NCBI GenBank assembly: GCA_030145395.1
Contig: JAQYVR010000049.1
Span: forward strand, 1 to 32,794
Length of the DNA: 32,794 nt
Direction of reading: 5' to 3'
From: Desulfobacteria bacterium
GTDB taxonomy: Bacteria > Desulfobacterota > Desulfobacteria > Desulfobacterales > C00003060
Below, piece by piece: positions 1 to 9,598 of this stretch. The first letter of the stretch is position 1. Every line of letters starts with the position of its first letter. A program made the translations under genes and the position numbers. Below the pieces are notes generated by a model. The model saw only the letters and a list, made by a program, of their open reading frames with translations. It was not told the DNA's origin and searched no databases.

Positions 1-211
1 ACAAGATGGTATCTCGTCTCATAAACTGCATGGCTCAAACGTCTTATGCCCATGCACCTTATTATACCAAAACCACATATCAATGGAACCCTTTCCTCCC
101 CGTGCTCCCGCACGGGGTATCCAGGGTTAGTCTTTCATGAACAAAATCCCCTAATTGTCTGGCAAAGTATGCCTGTTGCTCATCAGTGTATTCTTGATAG
201 AACAGGAAGGG

Positions 212-964
212 TCAAGGAGTGTTCCTTTGCAGGAATCTTAAGATCACTTCGTTAAACAATTGTGGGGTTTCTTCGTTGGGGGAGTGTCCAGCTCCCGGGA
301 AAATACACAATTCGGAGTTCTTGATTCCCCTGTGGGCCACGATCGGATGTTCCAGGCCAAAGAATGGGTCCCTGTCACCCCCCATGATCAGCGTTGGGAC
401 TTCAATATTGGAAAATCTTGGCCTCAAATCGTAAGACAGGCTCCAAACATAGTGTCTGGCCTCTCTAATGGCCTCCCACTTCAACCTAGCGTACCCTTCC
501 CCATGGTGATGAACAAGCCGCTTGCGAAGACTCTCATCGATTTCAGGCCAAGGCTGAAAGTACTCTTCACACCGGGCAATTGTTTGATCGGTCCCATAAT
601 AGCCCACACCTTGGAGTGTCAGTGTCTTCACCTTCTCAGGAAACAAAGATGCAAACGCAAGAGCTATTGCCCCGCCTTCGCACAGTCCACACAGATGTAC
701 TGAGTGAAGATTAAGGTCCGTGACCAGTTCTCCCAGTTCATCAGCGCGCTGATCAAAGTATCCTTCTTCATAAAGAAGATGATGTTCAGATCGACCGTAT
801 CCGAGACGATCGTAAGTTATAAAGCGATAGTGCGTGGCAAAAACGTCGACCTGGCCTTTCCACGCCATGCTGGAACTCGCACCATCGTGCAAACCTATCA
901 GGGTTTGCCCTTCACCGTAACTTTCGTAGTGTATCGTTCCTCGACTCAAGCGTATTCTATGCAT
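212..964 (-). CDS. alpha/beta fold hydrolase
   Basis: 250 aa ORF; HDGASSS oxyanion-type region, nucleophile-elbow-like GLCEGG, C-terminal GAGHSPNEE with catalytic His. Confidence 0.85.
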   Translation of the reverse strand: MHRIRLSRGTIHYESYGEGQTLIGLHDGASSSMAWKGQVDVFATHYRFITYDRLGYGRSEHHLLYEEGYFDQRADELGELVTDLNLHSVHLCGLCEGGAIALAFASLFPEKVKTLTLQGVGYYGTDQTIARCEEYFQPWPEIDESLRKRLVHHHGEGYARLKWEAIREARHYVWSLSYDLRPRFSNIEVPTLIMGGDRDPFFGLEHPIVAHRGIKNSELCIFPGAGHSPNEETPQLFNEVILRFLQRNTP

Positions 965-976
965 TTTAACTATCTG

Positions 977-1537
977 TCAGAGTTCGATCGGTTCAGCCTC
1001 AGTTACCTTCTGTATGTCGGCAGGGCTCATAACGAGCATTAGTCCTCTCCTGCCCCCGTTGATGGCCACCTTGTCAAATGCAAGTAATCCTGCGTCAATG
1101 ATAACACGGAGATGCTGTTTCATTCCAAAGGGGCTGATACCCCCAACTTGATATCCCGTCAGACGCTCGGCTGTGGCCGGATCAACCATTCCAGCCTTTT
1201 TTACACCGCGGGTTTTGGCAAGCTTTTTGAAAGGAACGATCTTGCTGCCCGGCATGAGCACGACAAAATACTCATTGGTGGCAAATTCGACTACTAACGT
1301 CTTGATAGTCTGTTCACCTGGCATTTCAATCGCTTCGGAAGCAAAAAGGGCACCCTTCTCAACATGCTCATATTCTGCTACCACGAAAGAAATGCCGAGT
1401 TCCTTAAGAAGCTGGACGGCTCGAGTCAATGTTGATAATTCGAACTCCCTTAATAGTCTGCCCGGCTTGTAGTGCTTCATGCAAGGAAAGCCAAATCGCG
1501 TATCATGGGGCACCAACGCCAGGCCTCTGAAACTCAA
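977..1537 (-). CDS. YbaK/EbsC-family aminoacyl-tRNA deacylase-like protein
   Basis: 186 aa ORF; KTLVVE..., VGGISPFG and IDAGLLAFDKVAINGGRRGLML motifs typical of the YbaK/prolyl-tRNA editing fold. Start may be internal (e.g. MKHYKPGRLL). Confidence 0.85.
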   Translation of the reverse strand: MSFRGLALVPHDTRFGFPCMKHYKPGRLLREFELSTLTRAVQLLKELGISFVVAEYEHVEKGALFASEAIEMPGEQTIKTLVVEFATNEYFVVLMPGSKIVPFKKLAKTRGVKKAGMVDPATAERLTGYQVGGISPFGMKQHLRVIIDAGLLAFDKVAINGGRRGLMLVMSPADIQKVTEAEPIEL

Positions 1538-1629
1538 GGCTTTCCCAAAAACACAAAAGCCCCGCCTCTCTCCACGAGAAACGGGCCCTTCGTGTTTATT
1601 TCTTAACTATCCAGTACAAGCGGTTGGGG

Positions 1630-2115
1630 CTATGCCACTACATAACTGCCCCTGCCGGTTCTCTTGATTTTCTTTTGCTTGAATGCTCTATACAAGATAT
1701 TCCTGACGCTCCTTTCTTCAAACCCGGTCTTTTTCATCAGGGTGGGAGCATCAGCGCCTTTGTTTGATCCCTTGATAATCTTGAGCAACTGATCAGTTGC
1801 AGTCAATGCAGCAGCTTTTTTGCGAGGAGCTTTCTTCGCAGCGGCCTTTTTGCGCGGAGCTTTCTTTGCAGCAGCTTTTTTGCGAGGAGCTTTCTTCGCA
1901 GCGGCCTTTTTGCGCGGAGCTTTCTTTGCAGCAGCTTTTTTGCGCGGAGCTTTCTTCGCAACGGCCTTCTTTTTGGGTTTGGCTTTGGTTTTCTTCTCCA
2001 CTGCGGCCTTAGCCTTTTCAAGCTTGTCAACGGCTTTCGTAATTCTCTCCGCTTTCTTTGTTAGCCCTTTCAGTTCCTTGATCACGGCTCCTAAGTCTTT
2101 CTTCAAACTTGTCAT
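1630..2115 (-). CDS. Histone H1-like Lys/Ala/Pro-rich repeat protein with C-terminal winged-helix-like domain
   Basis: 161 aa ORF; tandem AAAKKAPRKK decapeptides followed by LLKIIKGSNKGADAPTLMKKTGFEERSVRNILYRAFKQKKIKRTGRGSYVV. Confidence 0.8.
   Translation of the reverse strand: MTSLKKDLGAVIKELKGLTKKAERITKAVDKLEKAKAAVEKKTKAKPKKKAVAKKAPRKKAAAKKAPRKKAAAKKAPRKKAAAKKAPRKKAAAKKAPRKKAAALTATDQLLKIIKGSNKGADAPTLMKKTGFEERSVRNILYRAFKQKKIKRTGRGSYVVA
1807..1944. repeat. Tandem repeat in the H1-like gene: exact 60 bp period made of two diverged 30 bp units
   Basis: The gcagcttttttgcgaggagctttcttcgcagcggcctttttgcgcggagctttctttgca unit recurs with the same phase in consecutive 60-base lines (1801, 1861, 1921). 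Confidence 0.9.
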
Positions 2116-2887
2116 TCCCCATTCCTCCCTATTTGTGGGTTTGTATAACTATGCACCTTTTCCTTCAGTGCATTAGCGCAGTTTCAAACAGGCCACTCTT
2201 TGGGTTTTACGCATTATGAAGTCTACTGTGTTCATATCACTAGCTTGAAGTATTTGGTGAAGTAAGTTTTATATATAGACCATTCCTGAATAAATGTCAA
2301 CGAATATTACTCATTTACTCCTGTTTGCAGATATGGTCTCAGAAGAAACGTCAAAATATGAATGCAGTGATTTTGCGCCCTTCAGGCGATCGGGACTTTG
2401 CTGCAACACCTCTCTTTTTGTTAACGAGTTTTAAGATTCCTCGCAGTTTGCTGCAGGGAATCTTTGACTGTGAGGAGTTGTTCGATTCTTATATTCTGTC
2501 GCTAACGTTTACCAGCCTTTGGCTGGTTTATCCGCCTCTGGCGGACCGTAGTCTCGATGGATTGGGACGGGGAATACGCTCGCTGTAGCAGTTCAACATA
2601 AAGGATAGGAATGACGACAAGAACACAACTGGCCCGAGGAAATGGTTATCTTCTTGAACCGGTAACACGACCCCTCAATGAAGTTCAAATAAATCTTGGC
2701 GGGTGGAACACCTATGTAAAACGGCAAAGGCAGGGTCATGGCGCCCCTGCCTTTCTCTTCTGGTGTGTATAAGATCTTCAGCCCTAACAGCCTATGTGCT
2801 ATAAACGTGTAATGGCGGTCAGTCTGTAAATGTCACGAAATATCAAAAGAACAATCCTATATGGTTCAGCTTCCCGCAGTTTGCGTT

Positions 2888-3589
2888 CTACTCATCAGAT
2901 ATCCGCTTCTCAATGTCTCTGAGATATTTTTTCAGGATTCTATTATTCTCTTTAGTCATTTCAACGAACTTCACTCCCATCCCAGCAGGATAGGCATCCG
3001 TTTCTTCCCCTTTCTTTCTTGTCCATATCACTTCACACTTGATTACTACGGTCTCTGAAAGGCCAGGCAATCCAAGTTTAACCAAAAAGTCGTCACCCTT
3101 TTTGAGCGGATTCTCAGTTTTAATAAAAAGGCCACCACCACTCACATTCCCGGTGTAAGCCTTCACAAAGGACCTTTTATCTTTGTACGTTACAGCCAAG
3201 GTCTCCAAGAGACGTATTTCATCTCTTGCTGAAAACTCACAGACCCGTTCGATCATCTTTTTGTATCTTTCCATCATGGATGTGAGAATATTCTTGAAGT
3301 CTGAGGGGAGTTTGTTACACTCACTGTCCAGAAATCCTCGATCAATAAGGCCAACAGTCGTCTCTCCAATAGCTTGGGCTGTGGCGGTTCGCGTAACTCC
3401 TCCGAAGAAACCGACTTCGCCAAATATCTCGCCTGCCTGAAGCCATTCGATCACATATTTCTTCCCCCCTATCATTCTGGATAGTTGCACTGTGCCTGAC
3501 AGGACAACATAGACCCAGTCCCCAGAACCACCCTCCTGAACGACAATCTGACCGTCCTGATATGACTCTTCAGATGCTATATAGAACAC
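2888..3589 (-). CDS. Cyclic nucleotide-binding domain + PilZ-like domain protein
   Basis: 233 aa; N-terminal cNMP fold (GGSGDWVYVVLSGTVQLSR...GEIFGEVGFFGGVTRTATAQAIGETTVGLIDR) and C-terminal PilZ-like NVSGGGLFIKTENPLKKGDDFLVKLGLPG. Confidence 0.85.
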   Translation of the reverse strand: MFYIASEESYQDGQIVVQEGGSGDWVYVVLSGTVQLSRMIGGKKYVIEWLQAGEIFGEVGFFGGVTRTATAQAIGETTVGLIDRGFLDSECNKLPSDFKNILTSMMERYKKMIERVCEFSARDEIRLLETLAVTYKDKRSFVKAYTGNVSGGGLFIKTENPLKKGDDFLVKLGLPGLSETVVIKCEVIWTRKKGEETDAYPAGMGVKFVEMTKENNRILKKYLRDIEKRISDE

Positions 3590-3902
3590 AGGAACATCTC
3601 CTTATTAACCCTGCAGGATAACATCAAAGCAAAAAGGTGTTCGTATTTCACTATCCACACTTCTGCCACCAATAAACGAATACATGCTAACACGTTACCG
3701 TTGAGTTTACCAACATAGTGTAAAAGAAAATCAAAGTCAAACAAAAGATGCGAAGCAGATTCCTCTTGCCGTCAGCCTCGCCTTCCTGCATACTAAGTAT
3801 GAAGCTTCCCCGCCCTAAAGGACGGGGCCTCTGCCTTACGGCGGCACTTCGTGCGCCGGGAGCGAGCCGGTCAAATTAGGCGAGTCACGACAACCTCATA
3901 CT

Positions 3903-5312
3903 GTGTCAACCCACACGCAGGAGGCCGCCGCAGGGAAAACCCAAATGAAAGACCAATTGTTTGAGGCACTCAAGAAGAGTTCTGGGGATTACGCGGAGAT
4001 TCGCGTCGAAATAGAGCAAGGCACACACCTCTCTTACCGCGGGCAGGACATGGAGTCTGCCGGCTCATCAACGTTCAGGGGAGGCATCGTTCGTGCCTGC
4101 ATGCATGGCGGTTGGGGCATGATAGTCTTCGACTCGCTGGAGAATCTTCCAAACCAGGTTGATGAGGCATTCCGCTGCGCAGCCCTTGTAGGCAAGGAAA
4201 AGACCCAACTGGCCGAGGTCGAGGTCGTTGACGCTATGCGGCCTGCCAATTTGCGGCGCGACCCCAGAACCGTCAGCCTGGAAGAAAAAATCCGTCTGAT
4301 CCAAAAATACAACACGATTATCCTTCATGCCCACCCGTCGATTGAGTCCTCGGGTGTTAGCTACGGTGACTCATTCCGGACCGTTCATTTTGCAAATACT
4401 CGGGGGACTTATTATATGGAGGAGCGTCCACGTGTGTATTGTGCTTTCCATGCAACAGCCCGGGACGGCTCTTTGGTCCAACGCACGGGGGACAGCTTCG
4501 CCTCAGCCGTTACCTATGATGTCGTAGTCGATCTCCAGGATAAGGTGCGGCAGGTAGCTGACCGGGCTGCGATGCTCCTAAAAGCGCCAAAAGTCAAAGG
4601 CGGCCCTCAGACGGTCATTCTCAACCGCAAACTTGGTGGTATCTTCATCCACGAAGCTTTCGGCCACCTCAGCGAAGCCGATTTTTTGTATGAGAACCCC
4701 AAGATGCGTGATTTGATGTTTCACGGGCGTCAGATGGGAGGGAAGAAACTTAACGTGGTGGACGACGGCTCAATTGATAAGACTATCGGCAGCCTTTCCT
4801 TTGATGACGAAGGAACACCCGCAACAAAGACCAACCTCGTCACGGAAGGTGTGCTTACAGGCCACCTCCATTCACTCGAAACCGCTGCCAAGATGGGCGC
4901 AACTCCCACGGGTAATGCCCGGGCCGTGGGGCGTCAGTACCCCCCGGTGGTGCGTATGACCAACACCATTGTCGAAAACGGAGATATGCCGCTTGAGGAA
5001 CTCTTCGCCGACGTGGACAACGGAATCTACGCCTGTGATGCCTTCGGCGGACAGACCGAATTCGAAATGTTCACTTTCTCTGCTGGGTACGGATACCGCA
5101 TCGAGAACGGCAAAATCGGTGAACTCGTCCGTGATGTGGCCCTCACCGGAAATGTCTTTCAGACACTCAAGGCGATTGACGGCATAGCCAACGACCTGGA
5201 AATCTACGAAAGCGCCGGTGGTTGTGGAAAAAGCGGACAGGCCCCGTTGCCCGTTGGATTCGGATCCCCCCATATCCGTATCAGGGATGTTGTAATCGGC
5301 GGTGAACAATAG
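3903..5312 (+). CDS. tldD: TldD family metalloprotease
   Basis: 469 aa; HEAFGH zinc motif, GSPHIRIRDVVIGGEQ C-terminus; immediately followed by a TldE/PmbA-like ORF. Start uncertain (GTG 3903 or later ATG). Confidence 0.93.
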   Translation: MSTHTQEAAAGKTQMKDQLFEALKKSSGDYAEIRVEIEQGTHLSYRGQDMESAGSSTFRGGIVRACMHGGWGMIVFDSLENLPNQVDEAFRCAALVGKEKTQLAEVEVVDAMRPANLRRDPRTVSLEEKIRLIQKYNTIILHAHPSIESSGVSYGDSFRTVHFANTRGTYYMEERPRVYCAFHATARDGSLVQRTGDSFASAVTYDVVVDLQDKVRQVADRAAMLLKAPKVKGGPQTVILNRKLGGIFIHEAFGHLSEADFLYENPKMRDLMFHGRQMGGKKLNVVDDGSIDKTIGSLSFDDEGTPATKTNLVTEGVLTGHLHSLETAAKMGATPTGNARAVGRQYPPVVRMTNTIVENGDMPLEELFADVDNGIYACDAFGGQTEFEMFTFSAGYGYRIENGKIGELVRDVALTGNVFQTLKAIDGIANDLEIYESAGGCGKSGQAPLPVGFGSPHIRIRDVVIGGEQ

Positions 5313-5428
5313 AGAGACAACTTAAGGTCTCATGGTTGCCACGACAAACTCCCTTTGGAGTTGCACCGCTGATCTTGAAGATCTCTCACGACCTCTTGCG
5401 CGTGAACCTTTACATAGAGGAATCCAGT

Positions 5429-6742
5429 ATGCGCACTTCTATGATTGAGATAATGAAGGATCATTTCCAACAAGGGCTGGACACTGCCAAATGTATGGGT
5501 GCCACCGCGGCCAAGCTTGCCTTCTATCACACAGAGAGGACCGATTGCAGGTTCGAGGCGGGACGTCTGAAGGATACGGGCGGGCGCGAAGCTATCTCGT
5601 ACAGTATAGAGGTCCTTGTTGGCAGTCGCAAGGGCAACACTTCCGGCAACAGGCTTGAAGATTTGGACACCATGATTGAACAGGCCGTGACTCTCGGGAA
5701 GATTGGAAGCGTCGCCCACTTTGACGCCTATCCTGTCCCCAGCAAGGTGGCCAAGGTCAAGACACACTCGGAGAAGACACTTTCCCTGTCGCGCGAAAAA
5801 ATGATCGAGGGCTGTCAGCACATGACAGATCTGCTTAAGGCGTATAATCCAGACCTCTTTATTGAATGCTCGGCCAGCCGCGTGGAATCCGAACAGCTTC
5901 TGGTAACCAGCGGCGGTGTCTGCCATGATGTTACTGGTACACGCTGGAAGCTTGGGGCATCTGTTCAGCGTACTGCAGACACGGACATGCTTTTCGCGGG
6001 CTACGGTCGGACCTGGTCAGACCTGAACGCATTCTACGATCCAAACGACATTGCGAAAAAGATCATAACGGACCTCCGTCGAGCCGAGCCGATTGTTGAG
6101 TCACCTAGAGGCAAAGTCGTGGCGTACCTTCCTCCGGAAACAATAGCACAAATGATCCTGCCCGTTTTCATGGGCACCAACGGCCGAAACGTAGCTAAGG
6201 GTGACTCACCTCTGGGCGGCCGTCTGGGCCAGCAGGTCCTTGCCCCTTCTCTCACAATTCTTGACGACCCACACCAGGACTATGCTACTGGCGCTCGTGT
6301 TATTGATAACAACGGCATTCCGACGCGCCGGCAGACAATCTTCGACCGTGGCGTGCTCAAGCGTTTCCTGTACGATCTTGACTCTGCAGGGCTTGCCGGG
6401 GCCGAACCCACGGGCAACAATGGCTGCACCCCGCACTCTCCCAAAATGTTGCGAGGCGGCCAGTCGAGTAGAGAACTGCTTGCCGACATCAAGGACGGCC
6501 TTTACATCCGCGACATAATAGGCTTTGGACAGAGCAACATCGTTAATGGCGACTTCTCTGGAAACGTCGGCCTAGGTTACCGCATCGAAAACGGTAGTAT
6601 TACGGGACGGGTCAAGAACACTATGATCGCCGGCAACCTGTACGAGATTCTAAAGCAAAACGTACTACTCAGTTCCGATACAGAACACGAAGGACGCTAT
6701 CCCCATGTCGCGATCGAGGGTGTAAGTGTGAGCGCGGGTTGA
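5429..6742 (+). CDS. TldE/PmbA family protein (non-catalytic partner of TldD)
   Basis: PmbA-like C-terminus (GLGYRIENGSITGRVKNTMIAGNLYEIL), no HExxxH; tandem with tldD. ORF opens at 5336; ATG 5429 (MRTSMIEIMKDHF) preferred. Confidence 0.9.
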   Translation: MRTSMIEIMKDHFQQGLDTAKCMGATAAKLAFYHTERTDCRFEAGRLKDTGGREAISYSIEVLVGSRKGNTSGNRLEDLDTMIEQAVTLGKIGSVAHFDAYPVPSKVAKVKTHSEKTLSLSREKMIEGCQHMTDLLKAYNPDLFIECSASRVESEQLLVTSGGVCHDVTGTRWKLGASVQRTADTDMLFAGYGRTWSDLNAFYDPNDIAKKIITDLRRAEPIVESPRGKVVAYLPPETIAQMILPVFMGTNGRNVAKGDSPLGGRLGQQVLAPSLTILDDPHQDYATGARVIDNNGIPTRRQTIFDRGVLKRFLYDLDSAGLAGAEPTGNNGCTPHSPKMLRGGQSSRELLADIKDGLYIRDIIGFGQSNIVNGDFSGNVGLGYRIENGSITGRVKNTMIAGNLYEILKQNVLLSSDTEHEGRYPHVAIEGVSVSAG

Positions 6743-6845
6743 CAGCTGTTCTGTGAAGACATCATTTTCCTATCTGAAAACAGCTCTTGGGATTCTTCGA
6801 AGATTGACAATGAGCTCCAAACTGCTATAAGAAAGTTGAGAGTTC

Positions 6846-7526
6846 ATGCAAAGGCCAAGAAGGTTGGAGACCATGCCCATCAGAACAAAACATGAACTGG
6901 AACTCATTCCTCTCGCGATAGGTGGGAAAGAGCTTGAGCTTCACGGCATAACAAAGTGGGACAGCTTTGTGACCGATCTTGAACAGAAGGGAGAGGAGTA
7001 CATCAGTCAGTTTCCTTTCTGGGTTAAGATCTGGGAAGCGTCTATTGTGTTGGCCGATCATTTGATTGTAATGGGCATTAAAAAGGAGATGGAAATACTC
7101 GAAATCGGCGCAGGCATGGGAATCATAGGTCTATTCCTAGGCGCCTTCGGACACAAGGTGACAATTACCGATTATGAAGAAGATGCTCTTGAACTGTTAC
7201 GAATGAATGTTGAACACAATGGACTGCACACCGTCTCCGTGAAGAAGTTAAATTGGAACAAGCCTGATCTGACGGAAAAATATGATATAATCTGCGGATC
7301 GGAATTGATTTACAATGAGACCTCCTTTGAACCGATCATAAGCCTGTTTAAGAAATACCTCCAACCCGATGGCACCGTATTTCTGTCCCATGACTTAAGT
7401 CGTATGTGCATAATAAAATTTATTGGAATGGTTCCCGGACGATTTGAGATCCATAATATGATAAAAACATTGCGGGGGGAGGACAAGCTTCATAAGGTGA
7501 TGATCCACAAGCTCCACCTCAAATAA
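6846..7526 (+). CDS. SAM-dependent class I methyltransferase (METTL21/Nicotinamide-N-methyltransferase-like)
   Basis: Motif I ILEIGAGMGIIGLFLGAFG, acidic loop TDYEEDALELL; likely start at the second Met (MPIRTKHELEL). Confidence 0.85.
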   Translation: MQRPRRLETMPIRTKHELELIPLAIGGKELELHGITKWDSFVTDLEQKGEEYISQFPFWVKIWEASIVLADHLIVMGIKKEMEILEIGAGMGIIGLFLGAFGHKVTITDYEEDALELLRMNVEHNGLHTVSVKKLNWNKPDLTEKYDIICGSELIYNETSFEPIISLFKKYLQPDGTVFLSHDLSRMCIIKFIGMVPGRFEIHNMIKTLRGEDKLHKVMIHKLHLK

Positions 7527-7640
7527 GCTGGGCAGCGAACTTTCAGGGCGCTGCGGATAAGACTGGGACTACCAAACTGGGCATGTTTTATGCTGTTATG
7601 ATCCACTATATTATGTGTACGCGTTGATAAGCATAGGGCA

Positions 7641-8078
7641 ATGAAAGACAGACCAACTATATTCCTACTTACGCTGCTGTGTATTAGTTCTTTCCTCTCT
7701 TCCTACGCATTCTCACAAGAACCAAAGGATTCTTCACCTGCCTCAGCTCCTAAGAAGGCGATCCTGGTTCAGGCGGCCATGTGTGAGGATATCAAAGAGT
7801 TTACCCCACAGAACCAGGCCATTGTTTTCTCCATTACCATCGGAAAAATTTCCTGTTTCACCTCCTTTGATCCTGTGCCTGAAGAAACCTTTATTTACCA
7901 TAACTGGTTTCGCAAGGACAAGCTAAGTAAAAGAATAAAGCTCTCTCTTCAGCCTCCCCGGTGGTCAACCTTTAGCAGCTTCCAGCTTCGAGAAGCTGAT
8001 CAAGGTCCATGGCGGGTGGAAATCACGGACAAAGACGGTCATATTCTTCGTCTCTTTAGGTTCAGCATCACGGATTGA
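7641..8078 (+). CDS. DUF2914 domain secreted protein
   Basis: 145 aa, signal peptide, AAMCEDIKEFTPQNQAIVFSITIGKISCFTSFD...YHNWFRKDKLSKRIKLSLQPPRWSTFSS...GPWRVEITDKDGHIL pattern. Confidence 0.75.
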   Translation: MKDRPTIFLLTLLCISSFLSSYAFSQEPKDSSPASAPKKAILVQAAMCEDIKEFTPQNQAIVFSITIGKISCFTSFDPVPEETFIYHNWFRKDKLSKRIKLSLQPPRWSTFSSFQLREADQGPWRVEITDKDGHILRLFRFSITD

Positions 8079-9521
8079 TTGACTATGATTGAAATCTTGC
8101 CTTTTGTTTCAAACATTCGATGGCAGGACGTCTTTGACATCACGCTGAATAGTTACATTCTTTTTCGTCTTTACATCCTTTTCAGAGCAACCAATGTGTT
8201 TAGAGTGCTTATAGGTATTGCACTGCTTTGGTTTATTCAGAGGATAGCTGTTTCTCTGGGGTTAATTGTAACCAGTTGGGCAATTCAGGGAATCACAGCG
8301 GTTGCCGCTCTCATCATTATAGTTGTTTTCAGGAATGAAATCCGTTCCGTACTCCAGGCAAGAAACCTGAAGGCTATTCTCTGGGGGTTCTCAGACAAAA
8401 CAGTTGATACGCCTGTGGAAATAATAGTGGAGAGCGTTTATGAACTGGCTCGAACTCGCACGGGGGCGTTGGTTGTTTTTCGGGGCAAAGAAGACCTGGC
8501 AGAGGTGCTCCAGGGTGGCACTCCTTGGCGCGGATTAGTATCCAAAGAGATGATGACAAGCATATTCTGGCATGATAATCCCGTCCACGATGGCGCAGCC
8601 ATAATTGAGGGTAATCAGGTTACAGAAGTTGGCGTTATCCTTCCATTGTCTCACCGAGACGATCTCCCTTCATATTACGGGACTCGACACAGGGCTGCAG
8701 CGGGATTGGCCGAAGCCACGGATGCCTTGGTTATAGTCGTATCCGAGGAGCGAGGAAATGTCGTTTTGGCCAGAGGCTCCGACATGAGTGTTATCAGCCG
8801 AAAGGAGGAACTTGCAAAGATACTGCGGGAGCATGTAGGGGTTATCGCAGAGGAGTGGACTTATCTGAGAGGGGGAAAACTTGAGATTGGCATGGCCGCT
8901 ATTGTTTCTATTCTGTTCATAACAGCTGTATGGTTTAGCTTCACGAGAGGTTTGGATGCCCTGGTTACACTTGAGATTCCCATAGAATACATGAACCGCG
9001 ATCCCGAGATGGAGATCTTAGATACATCTGTTAATGCCGTCCATCTTGATCTGAGTGGATCGGGTGCTCTCATAAAATCTATTCGACCCGGACAAGTTCA
9101 GGTAAGGTTAGACTTGAACAAAGCAGACCCTGGACACAATACCTTTACGATTGCAGATGAAAATGTTGCCCTGCCTCCCGGGGTTTTTTTGAAAAGGGTT
9201 CTCCCGTCGGTTGTTGAGGTGACTGTTGATGTTCCGACAAAAAAGAGATTGCCCGTACAGGTTGATTGGGTTGGAAAGTTAGCGGAACATTTGATTCTAA
9301 CAAAAGTGAAGCTTAATCCTGACAAAGTATGGGTGATAGGAGGCAAACGAATACTCAAGAATGTTTCAACCGCCTATACAGCAGAGGTTGCTCTTGACAA
9401 CATACGAAAGACGGGAACAGTGAATGTCAACCTGATGTTCGATCTGGGATCCATCAAGATCGCTCCTGGCTCAACGGACAGAATAAAGGTGGAGTATGTT
9501 GCAAAAGAGAGGCCTCAATAA
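8079..9521 (+). CDS. Diadenylate cyclase (CdaA/DisA_N-type) fused to a YbbR-like (CdaR) region
   Basis: N-terminal TM helices, DAC motifs HDGAAII and GTRHRAAAGLAE, then a further TM helix and two YbbR-like segments. Likely ATG start at 8085. Confidence 0.9.
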   Translation: MTMIEILPFVSNIRWQDVFDITLNSYILFRLYILFRATNVFRVLIGIALLWFIQRIAVSLGLIVTSWAIQGITAVAALIIIVVFRNEIRSVLQARNLKAILWGFSDKTVDTPVEIIVESVYELARTRTGALVVFRGKEDLAEVLQGGTPWRGLVSKEMMTSIFWHDNPVHDGAAIIEGNQVTEVGVILPLSHRDDLPSYYGTRHRAAAGLAEATDALVIVVSEERGNVVLARGSDMSVISRKEELAKILREHVGVIAEEWTYLRGGKLEIGMAAIVSILFITAVWFSFTRGLDALVTLEIPIEYMNRDPEMEILDTSVNAVHLDLSGSGALIKSIRPGQVQVRLDLNKADPGHNTFTIADENVALPPGVFLKRVLPSVVEVTVDVPTKKRLPVQVDWVGKLAEHLILTKVKLNPDKVWVIGGKRILKNVSTAYTAEVALDNIRKTGTVNVNLMFDLGSIKIAPGSTDRIKVEYVAKERPQ

Positions 9522-9598
9522 AGGGCAAGGAAGCCTCTTCGTGTCTAAAAAGAAGAATACATGTCTTAAATCATGGCGAAGCGTCCAGGAAGAGCGCC

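Noticed and set aside
1807-1944. Regular repeats resembling a CRISPR-like array
   Set aside because: No spacers; the repeats are contiguous and translate as AAAKKAPRKK in the minus-strand ORF.
1797-2176. Plus-strand ORFs at 1797..2012 and 1820..2176
   Set aside because: Antisense shadows of the repetitive H1-like gene; composition mirrors the Lys/Ala repeat.
4034-6492. Minus- and plus-frame ORFs inside tldD/tldE
   Set aside because: Overlap well-supported TldD/TldE coding; no recognisable domains.
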